The position numbers and the translations under genes were made by a program. A stretch of DNA of 5,940 nt, from NCBI GenBank assembly GCA_030036985.1, contig JASHSD010000417.1, positions 1 to 5,940 on the forward strand, in the 5' to 3' direction. Positions 1 to 4,714 of the stretch are shown here, one piece after another. How positions within the stretch are numbered: position 1 is the stretch's first letter; every line of letters starts with the position of its first letter. This DNA is from Bryobacteraceae bacterium. GTDB lineage: Bacteria > Acidobacteriota > Terriglobia > Bryobacterales > Bryobacteraceae. The notes beneath the pieces were generated by a model that saw nothing but the letters and a program-made list of their open reading frames with translations, was not told where the DNA came from and ran no database searches.

Positions 1-439
1 TGATGCGCGGATCGACAGCGAGGGCCGCGGCTTCGGCGCGTTTGGCCATTTCGATGCGCTGCTCGGTGGCGAGTTCCGCGGTTTCGTCGGAGAAGAGACG
101 CAGATCGGTATGGAGCGAACCCAATTCTTCCGGCTCGGGCAAGCCGGCGTGCGGATCTTCGTTGGTCAGCGCGGCGAGGTCGATGGCCGACCGCACCATT
201 TCGCGGATGCCTTCGGGCGAGAGGTCGGACGTGTAAGAGGCGCCCATGCGTTTGCCGATCAGGACGCGCAGTCCGGCGCCGCGGGAACCGGCTTCCTTCA
301 GCGTTTCCAGTTCGCCCATGCGCACGTTGGCGGAGAACTCGGCGCCATCGGCCATAGTGCATTCGGCGTCGGTGGCTCCGGCGGCGAGGGCCTGCCGAAT
401 CGCGTCCTGAGCCACCTCAGGCAACTGCTCGAAGTTCAA
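1..439 (-). CDS. pmbA: PmbA/TldE, TldD-partner subunit, N-terminal part (cut by left window edge)
   Basis: This is the first 146 residues of the non-catalytic partner of the TldD/TldE heterodimeric metalloprotease, which in E. coli trims the microcin B17 leader and degrades unfolded peptides such as CcdA in the cytoplasm. The family is recognised from position, directly after tldD, and from the conserved N-terminal stretch: VRMGELETLKEAGSRG at about residues 39-54, followed by GLRVLIGKRMGASYTSDLSPEG at about 56-77. The chosen start is TTG at 439-437. It overlaps the tldD TGA (438-436) by two bases, has GGGGGA 6 bases upstream as a ribosome binding site, and gives the start LNFEQLPEVAQDAI. The first in-frame ATG is residue 29 and would remove part of the conserved domain. 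The 3' end, more than half of a usual 430-450 residue protein, lies outside the window. Expression is probably coupled to tldD. Confidence 0.93.
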   Translation of the reverse strand, partial: MNFEQLPEVAQDAIRQALAAGATDAECTMADGAEFSANVRMGELETLKEAGSRGAGLRVLIGKRMGASYTSDLSPEGIREMVRSAIDLAALTNEDPHAGLPEPEELGSLHTDLRLFSDETAELATEQRIEMAKRAEAAALAVDPRI

Positions 440-1866
440 GCGGTTCCCCCGACGGTCATGCGGTCGATGCGAACAGTGGGGATGCCGACGCCCACCGGAA
501 CGCTTTGGCCTTCTTTACCGCACGTGCCGACGCCCTCGTCGAGCTTCAGATCGTTGCCGACCATGCTGACGTATTTCAGAGCCTCGGGGCCGTTGCCGAC
601 GAGAGTTGCGTTGCGCACCGGCCGGGTCAGTTTGCCGTCTTCGATGAGATAGCTTTCCGAGGCCGAGAACACAAAGTTGCCGTTGGTGATATCGACCGAT
701 CCGCCGCCGAAATTGGCGCAGTAGAGGCCACGCGGGACGGAACGGATGATATCGGCGGGATCGCTTTCGCCGCTCAGCATGAAAGTGTTCGTCATACGCG
801 GCATGGGGATGTGTTCGTAGCTTTCGCGGCGGCCGTTGCCGGTCGCGCCGGCTTTGGTGATGCGGCTGGAGAGCTTGTCCTGCAGATAACCGCGCAGGAT
901 GCCGTTTTCGATGAGAACGTTGCGCTGGGTTTCGTTGCCTTCATCGTCGACGTTGAGAGAGCCGCGGCGGCCGCCGATGGTGCCGTCGTCGACGACGGTG
1001 CAGAGAGGACTGGCGACCTGCTCGCCCATGCGTCCGGTGAACGCCGATACGCCTTTGCGATTGAAATCGGCTTCGAGGCCGTGGCCGACAGCTTCGTGGA
1101 GGAGAATGCCTGGCCAGCCGGGGCCGAGCACGACGATCTGCTCGCCCGCCGGCGCTTCAACGGAATCGAGCTGCACGATGGCCTGGCGCGCGGCTTCGCC
1201 GGCGAAGTATTCGGGCGTGCGGTCTTTTTGGAAGAATTCGAGGTCATAGCGCCCTCCACCGCCGGAATGGCCCTGCTGCGGGACGCCGTCGCCTTCGCGA
1301 GCGAGCGCGAAGACGTTCAGGCGCGTGAGCGGCTGGCGATCGAAATTCACCACGCCATCGCTGGTCGCAACCATGACGTGGCGGAGACTGTCGGCATAGG
1401 TGACCTGCACCTGAAAGACGCGAGGATCGTAAGCGCGGGCGGCGCGATCGGCGCGCTGCGCGAGTTCCACGCGTTCCCGGAAGGCGGTTTCATGCGGCGC
1501 GGTCAGCACGGGATAAAGATTGCGCCGGGGGCCTTCCTCAAGCGGCGTTTGCTCGACTTTGGACGGGCCAGAAGCGATGAGCGCCGCGACCTGCGCGGCA
1601 TGGCGGATCTTCTCGGGACTGAGATCGTCACTGTAGGCGTAGCCGGTGCGTTCGCCGGCGATGACGCGCACGCCGACGCCGAGGGATACGCCCTGGGTTG
1701 CGCTCTTTACGATGGATTCGTCGATGCTGATGGAGCTGGTGGCGAGGTACTCGAAGTAAAGGTCCGCGTAATCGCCGCCGCGGGAGAGCGCCTCGGATAA
1801 GTGCGCTTCCAGATCCCGCCGCGTAATGCCGAACTTAGCGGCGAAAAACGACTCGGAAAAACTCAT
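436..1866 (-). CDS. tldD: TldD, zinc metalloprotease catalytic subunit of TldD/TldE
   Basis: TldD is the metal-bearing subunit of the TldD/TldE protease, a cytoplasmic enzyme that pulls unfolded peptides through its central cavity and is known for microcin B17 maturation and CcdA turnover. At 476 residues it is full length for the family. The HExxxH signature is present as HEAVGH at residues 257-262 (window 1098-1081). The third metal ligand expected in this family, a late cysteine, is C449 in GVGTCGKEGQSVPVG. The N-terminal domain carries the usual GVSLGVGVRVIAGERTGYAYSDDLSPE stretch, split here as GVSLGVGVRVIAGERTG (about 59-75) and YAYSDDLSPE (about 76-85). The ATG at 1866-1864 has only a modest ribosome binding site (GAAG, 7 bases upstream). 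The stop overlaps the TTG start of pmbA, so the two are one operon. All catalytic residues are present, so the enzyme should be active. Confidence 0.97.
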   Translation of the reverse strand: MSFSESFFAAKFGITRRDLEAHLSEALSRGGDYADLYFEYLATSSISIDESIVKSATQGVSLGVGVRVIAGERTGYAYSDDLSPEKIRHAAQVAALIASGPSKVEQTPLEEGPRRNLYPVLTAPHETAFRERVELAQRADRAARAYDPRVFQVQVTYADSLRHVMVATSDGVVNFDRQPLTRLNVFALAREGDGVPQQGHSGGGGRYDLEFFQKDRTPEYFAGEAARQAIVQLDSVEAPAGEQIVVLGPGWPGILLHEAVGHGLEADFNRKGVSAFTGRMGEQVASPLCTVVDDGTIGGRRGSLNVDDEGNETQRNVLIENGILRGYLQDKLSSRITKAGATGNGRRESYEHIPMPRMTNTFMLSGESDPADIIRSVPRGLYCANFGGGSVDITNGNFVFSASESYLIEDGKLTRPVRNATLVGNGPEALKYVSMVGNDLKLDEGVGTCGKEGQSVPVGVGIPTVRIDRMTVGGTA

Positions 1867-1877
1867 AAGCCATCTTC

Positions 1878-1883
1878 AATGTA
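1878..1883 (-). promoter_or_regulatory. Possible extended -10 element upstream of tldD
   Basis: On the minus strand the sequence TGCTACATT occurs just ahead of tldD. TACATT matches TATAAT at four of six positions and carries the TGN extension of extended -10 promoters. Transcription would begin only about five bases before the tldD ATG. I see no convincing -35 box, and four of six matches is weak, so this is only a candidate. Confidence 0.2.
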
Positions 1884-1950
1884 GCAAGTGCGGGGGAGGC
1901 GGGCGGTGGCCGGTCCGGGTGGTTTTCGGCGGTTGGAACCCGTGGGCTGA

Positions 1951-1996
1951 CCGCGACAACCGCTCCCTTGCGGTCGCGGCTCAGCACGGTCGTGGT
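1951..1996 (+). repeat. Dispersed GC-rich inverted repeat, copy C
   Basis: Bases 1959-1988 match copy A (4643-4672) at 27 of 30 positions, counted by eye. The element can fold in two competing ways: an outer stem CCGCGAC (1951-1957) with GTCGCGG (1973-1979), or an inner stem ACCGC (1959-1963) with GCGGT (1970-1974) around a TCCCTT loop. It sits between genes, as REP-like elements usually do. No T-tract follows on either strand, so it is not a standard terminator. Confidence 0.8.
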
Positions 1997-2072
1997 TCAG
2001 AAGCCCATTGCCGAGCCGCGCGCGCAAGCAAGCGGTTTTTCGCAAAACGATTCGTTATTTGGCGACACGTCC

Positions 2073-3290
2073 TTAAGCGCGGAACGACATGCCCGCGAAG
2101 CTGACCACGCTCTGCGGATCGATGTTCCACTGCTCGTAGCGTTCGAGCGTGCCGCGGGCCTTGGGAACCGCCTTCAGAAACGTATACACGGGCGAAGAAC
2201 CGCACCACTTGAGATCGTCGTGGTTCTCCTGCACCAGTTCCCAGAAACCATTGGCATCGCCGGCTGCCATGCGATCCATGCGCAGGCGATCGCGTCCGCC
2301 CACGGCCAGCATTTCGTTCTCGTCGGCGAGCGCGACGAACTGGTCCCCATAGCGGCGGCCCATGTGCGCCATGTCGATGCCGAGCACCCACAGCAGACGA
2401 TCGCCCTCGCGCGCGGCGATTTCGCCGAGGGCGCCGAGGAACCGGGCCACGTTCTCCGTGTCCTCCGGTTTGCCGCCGCGATAAATGCTGCGCGCGTAAG
2501 AGCCGCAGAGGATCGGCAGGATGCGGATCTCCGGGCCGAAGAGCGATTGCAGGAAGAGCACCTGAAACTCAATCGAATGCTCGACGGCGTGGCAGTAATC
2601 CTCCATCGCGATGGCGTCCGGCGCGCTTTGCGCCAGTTCTTCCACCAGACCGAGGTTGACGCGCGATTCGCCCCAGGGCGTCGCATAGGGCTTGCGGGTG
2701 AGGCCGAAGCGCTCGGGCATGCCGTAGTGCGACGTGCCGAGAATAACGAATGTGCGGTGCTTGTAATTCGGGCCCAGAAGACGATACGCCGCGCGATAGG
2801 ATTCATATCCGCCCGAAGGGCTGACATGCGGCGCGGCGATGCCGACGAGGCCGTCGGACTGGGTTGCGGGAGTCTCCTCTCCCATCCATTGATTCATCGT
2901 TTCGCGCAGCGGGGCCGGCGCGTCGGGATACGCGGAACCCGCGTGGGACGGCGTGCGAACAGACGCCTGGGCGAACTCCCGCTCGCGCTGTTCCTTCATG
3001 GCGAGAAAGGTCTCGTCGTGGAGAAAACCGCTTTGCGCCAGAATTTCGATGAGCTGCTTTTCGAGGTCGCCGACCTGCAGTTCGCCGGTGGATTTGACGA
3101 GCGCGGCGCGAAGATCGAGCTGCGTCTGTTCGCCATCGAAACAGGCCAGGCACTCGACCAGCTGCGGAGGGATGATCAGCACCGCGTCGGAGTAGCGCAA
3201 GGTATCGCGGATCAGCAGGCCCGGACGATCTTCGACGGGCGACGGCATAAAATCCAGATCGCCGCGGAGACGAGGCAGAGGAGAAGACAC
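2073..3290 (-). CDS. Memo-like protein (AmmeMemoRadiSam system protein B family) with PqqD/RRE-like N-terminal extension
   Basis: This 405-residue protein ends in a Memo domain (about residues 113-405), a fold related to class III extradiol dioxygenases. Family landmarks are AGSAYP (117-122), APHVSPSGG (153-161), LGTSHYG (184-190), EHSIEFQVLFLQ (237-248), GIDMAHMGRRYGD (304-316) and WCGSSPVY (362-369). The metal ligands known from human MEMO1 (H49, H81, C244) correspond to H155, H188 and C363, and D306/H309 match its DxxH motif, so metal binding is likely. Residues 1 to about 100 are extra. They include DRPGLLIRDT, LACFDGEQTQLDLRAAL and LEKQLIEILAQSGFL, a pattern like PqqD-type small winged-helix domains. 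The substrate is unknown. The start is GTG at 3290; the alternative ATG at 3248 (residue 15) would drop PLPRLRGDLDF, which looks coding. The gene begins 21 bases after the TPM gene, so the two are probably co-transcribed. No AMMECR1 or radical SAM partner is in view. Confidence 0.9.
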   Translation of the reverse strand: MSSPLPRLRGDLDFMPSPVEDRPGLLIRDTLRYSDAVLIIPPQLVECLACFDGEQTQLDLRAALVKSTGELQVGDLEKQLIEILAQSGFLHDETFLAMKEQREREFAQASVRTPSHAGSAYPDAPAPLRETMNQWMGEETPATQSDGLVGIAAPHVSPSGGYESYRAAYRLLGPNYKHRTFVILGTSHYGMPERFGLTRKPYATPWGESRVNLGLVEELAQSAPDAIAMEDYCHAVEHSIEFQVLFLQSLFGPEIRILPILCGSYARSIYRGGKPEDTENVARFLGALGEIAAREGDRLLWVLGIDMAHMGRRYGDQFVALADENEMLAVGGRDRLRMDRMAAGDANGFWELVQENHDDLKWCGSSPVYTFLKAVPKARGTLERYEQWNIDPQSVVSFAGMSFRA

Positions 3291-3311
3291 GCGTCTATCG
3301 TAACGCGTGTT

Positions 3312-4124
3312 TCACCAGCTGCTGGAAGCGCCACCGCCGCCGGAATCGCCGCCGCCGAAACCACCGAAGCCGCCGCCCGATCCGCCGGAATCGAAGCCGC
3401 CGAAGCCGCCGCCATCGCGATAGCCGCCCTGCCATCCGCGGCCGCCTCCGAGCAACTGCCCAAGCAGGAGGCCGGACCAGAATCCGCCGCCTCCGCCACC
3501 ATAACGGGTCCCTCCGCCGCCGCGCCGCAGCAGCATCAACAGAATGAAAACACCGAACAGAATCAGCGGCCAGGGAATGCTGTCCCGCGGCGATCGCTGA
3601 ATGTGAACGGCCATCGTCGGCGCGGGGATCTTCACGCCTTTGGACTGCGCGATGGTGGAACCGAGATGCTCGGCGGCCACGAGCAACGCGGGGCCGTATT
3701 GGCCCTGACGCAGCGCGGGACGCATATCGTCGAGCAGCAGTCCCGCCATTCCATCCGGGATGATGCCGCCCAAACCGCCGCCGACTTCGAGGCGCGACTT
3801 GCGATCGTCGATGACAAGAAGCAGCAGCGCGCCGTCGTCTTCGCCTTTGCGGCCGATGCCCCAGTCGTGGAAGAGATCGTTGGCGACGTCTTCGATCGGC
3901 TCACCGTTAAGCGTGCGGACGGTGACGAACGCCAGCTCCGCGCCGGTGGCCTGCTTCACGGCGGCGGCGTAGGCATCCAGAGCGGCTCTGCTTTGCGCAT
4001 CGACCACTCCGGCGAAATCGCTGACGTAACCCTGAGGTTTGAGGTCTTTCCAATCGACGGCCGCTGCCGGCGCCACGATACATAAGAAGGCGGCGCACAG
4101 GCGCAGAGGCAGGTTCATTGTCAC
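3312..4124 (-). CDS. TPM-domain (YgcG/Psb32-like) exported membrane-anchored protein
   Basis: The product has 270 residues: a signal peptide (about 1-22, ending APAAA-VD), a TPM domain (about 30-155), one membrane segment (about 183-199, IPWPLILFGVFILLMLL, followed by RR) and a glycine-rich tail ending GGGGASSSW. TPM landmarks are VSDFAGVVD (34-42), LAFVTVRTLNGEPIEDVAN (64-82), DWGIGRKGEDDGALLLLVI (87-105) and DRKSRLEVGGGLGGIIPD (107-124). TPM domains are linked to metal binding and phosphatase-like activity in the plant Psb32 family; the bacterial role is unsettled. The domain should lie outside the cytoplasm and the tail inside. Where many relatives have VGYGLEG, this protein has VGGGLGG. 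The start is GTG at 4124, 7 bases after the upstream stop, or ATG at 4118; neither has a strong ribosome binding site, which fits translational coupling. It is likely in one operon with the 127-residue gene before it and the Memo-like gene after it. Confidence 0.92.
   Translation of the reverse strand: MTMNLPLRLCAAFLCIVAPAAAVDWKDLKPQGYVSDFAGVVDAQSRAALDAYAAAVKQATGAELAFVTVRTLNGEPIEDVANDLFHDWGIGRKGEDDGALLLLVIDDRKSRLEVGGGLGGIIPDGMAGLLLDDMRPALRQGQYGPALLVAAEHLGSTIAQSKGVKIPAPTMAVHIQRSPRDSIPWPLILFGVFILLMLLRRGGGGTRYGGGGGGFWSGLLLGQLLGGGRGWQGGYRDGGGFGGFDSGGSGGGFGGFGGGDSGGGGASSSW
3316..3525 (-). repeat. Glycine-codon low-complexity tract in the TPM gene
   Basis: This is the coding sequence for the glycine-rich tail (about residues 200-269 of the TPM protein). 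It is made of irregular GGC/GGA/GGT runs broken by Phe, Asp, Ser, Tyr and Arg codons, with repeated GGFGGF-type units. On the plus strand it reads as repeated GCCGCC and CCACCG. It is a normal feature of YgcG-like proteins rather than an inserted element. It also produces a long open frame on the opposite strand. Confidence 0.75.
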
Positions 4125-4131
4125 ATGCGGC

Positions 4132-4515
4132 TCAGGCGGCGTGGCGCTTGACCCAGCGCTCTTCCCATTCCTTGATGCGGGAATCGTATTCCTCTATCTC
4201 GCGAGGCGTCACCTGAAGATAGTCCTTTTCGAGATCCTCCGCCGTTTTGATCACGTGCTCGAGTTTGCACATGGCGATGCGGGAGCACCAGGCGTCGCTG
4301 ACGGGACGGCCCGTGCGTTTGGAGTAGGCGCGGATGTCGGCGTTGGGAATAACCACGATTTTCTGCACCTGCTCGTCGCCGTTGTTCAGGATGTAGCAGA
4401 CATCCACGGAATTGCTGTGGCGAATCGAGATGCCGGTCTGGAGATATTTAAAACTCGCGTGCCACTTCTGGCCGAAGGGGTCGACACCGACCTCAAAATC
4501 GCGGAAGTTTTCCAT
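4132..4515 (-). CDS. Conserved-looking hypothetical protein, 127 residues
   Basis: I do not recognise this family. The protein is soluble, with no signal peptide or membrane segment. The first two thirds look beta-rich (WHASFKYLQTGISIRH, about residues 18-33; VDVCYILNNGDEQVQKIVVI, about 37-56). The last third is charged and helical (LEHVIKTAEDLEKDYLQVTP, about 85-104, then EIEEYDSRIKEWEERWVKRH, about 106-125) and could form a coiled coil. Cysteines C40, C77 and C83 with H87 (WCSRIAMCKLEH) are notable, but a metal site is only a guess. The ATG at 4515-4513 has no clear ribosome binding site. The stop lies 7 bases before the GTG of the TPM gene, so this is the probable first gene of a three-gene operon (127-residue protein, TPM, Memo-like). 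Codon use is like that of its neighbours, which supports it being real. Confidence 0.85.
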   Translation of the reverse strand: MENFRDFEVGVDPFGQKWHASFKYLQTGISIRHSNSVDVCYILNNGDEQVQKIVVIPNADIRAYSKRTGRPVSDAWCSRIAMCKLEHVIKTAEDLEKDYLQVTPREIEEYDSRIKEWEERWVKRHAA

Positions 4516-4523
4516 CAGTGCTT

Positions 4524-4529
4524 ATTCTA
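4524..4529 (-). promoter_or_regulatory. Possible -10 box upstream of the 127-residue gene
   Basis: On the minus strand TAGAAT matches TATAAT at five of six positions. The hexamer 17 bases upstream, GCGGCT, is not a recognisable -35 box and lies inside repeat copy B. Transcription would start about two bases before the ATG, which would give a nearly leaderless message and would explain why no ribosome binding site is seen. The evidence is weak. Confidence 0.25.
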
Positions 4530-4546
4530 GCTTGGGGGGCACGCAG

Positions 4547-4586
4547 AGCCGCGTCCGTACTGAGCCGCCACCGTGAGGAGCGGTGC
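4547..4586 (-). repeat. Dispersed GC-rich inverted repeat, copy B (inverted relative to A)
   Basis: Read on the minus strand, bases 4584-4556 match copy A (4643-4672) with 26 of 29 aligned bases identical and one base deleted, counted by eye. It can form a five-base hairpin, CACCG (4569-4573) with CGGTG (4581-4585), around TGAGGAG. It is more diverged than copies A and C. Copies B and A point away from each other with 58 bases between their matching cores. Confidence 0.7.
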
Positions 4587-4639
4587 CCAGGTAATGCGCC
4601 ATATTTGCTCGATTGCGGTGGGCTGGAACTTCGCTCGAG

Positions 4640-4676
4640 GCGACCGCTCCCTCGCGGTCGCGGCTCGGTACGACGG
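4640..4676 (+). repeat. Dispersed GC-rich inverted repeat, copy A
   Basis: A perfect eight-base stem GCGACCGC (4640-4647) with GCGGTCGC (4654-4661) closes a TCCCTC loop, and the conserved flank GGCTCGGTACG follows. The same core occurs as copy C (1959-1988) and, inverted and diverged, as copy B (4584-4556). The compensated stem and intergenic placement resemble REP-type elements. I cannot assign it to a named family. Confidence 0.82.
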
Positions 4677-4709
4677 CTGCGGCTCGGTACGACGGTCGCG
4701 GCTACGACG
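4660..4709 (+). repeat. Short 19-bp tandem array on the flank of repeat A
   Basis: A 17-base unit, GCGGCTCGGTACGACGG, occurs perfectly at 4660-4676 and 4679-4695, a period of 19 bases. A third, partial unit at 4698-4709 reads GCGGCT then ACGACG and lacks the CGGT in the middle. The first unit overlaps the flank of copy A, so the array probably arose by local duplication of that flank. It ends five bases before the S46 stop codon. Confidence 0.8.
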
Positions 4710-4714
4710 CCAGA

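Larger units (their letters stand above)
1867..2072. other. Intergenic gap between the Memo-like gene and tldD
   Basis: This 206-base stretch has no supported gene. It contains repeat copy C (1951-1996). It also holds a short AT-richer patch (2036-2061) just after the Memo-like stop with an imperfect AACGA-T-TCGTT inverted repeat (2047-2057 region), and a C-rich stretch on the minus strand (G-rich on plus, 1891-1921) ahead of tldD. No intrinsic terminator with a clear U-tract is visible. The size of the gap and the repeat suggest that tldD-pmbA has its own promoter. Short open frames here translate repeat sequence and are not credible genes. Confidence 0.7.
4516..4714. other. Intergenic gap between the S46 peptidase and the 127-residue gene
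   Basis: This 199-base stretch contains repeat copies B and A in inverted arrangement, a 19-bp tandem array and a possible -10 box. The AT-richest part is 4600-4613, between the two repeats. I see no credible gene: the small open frames on both strands translate repeat sequence. The hairpin of copy A lies about 54-75 bases after the S46 stop and could slow or end transcription, but no T-tract follows it. Confidence 0.75.

Noticed and set aside
505..1800. A 431-codon open frame on the plus strand
   Set aside because: It is antisense to tldD, which has intact catalytic motifs, and its translation has no recognisable domain.
1891..1921. Possible G-quadruplex on the plus strand before tldD
   Set aside because: Only three runs of three or more G are present; a standard four-run G-quadruplex cannot be built.
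2036..2061. Terminator after the Memo-like gene
   Set aside because: The AT-rich patch holds only a five-base inverted repeat with a one-base centre, which cannot form a usual terminator hairpin.
1863..2104. Short open frames on both strands in the gap before tldD
   Set aside because: They translate the dispersed repeat (for example SLAVAAQHGRGS) and have no domain or ribosome binding site of note.
1968..4085. A 705-codon open frame on the plus strand
   Set aside because: It runs antisense across two well-supported genes (Memo-like and TPM). Its translation shows no domain, and its Ala/Gly/Arg-rich make-up is what high-GC antisense frames give.
4640..4661. Hairpin of copy A as an intrinsic terminator of the S46 gene
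   Set aside because: The stem is strong, but no T-tract follows it on the minus strand, and the same element occurs in other spacers.
4640..4709. CRISPR array
   Set aside because: Units are 17 bases at a 19-base period with no room for spacers, and no cas gene is present.
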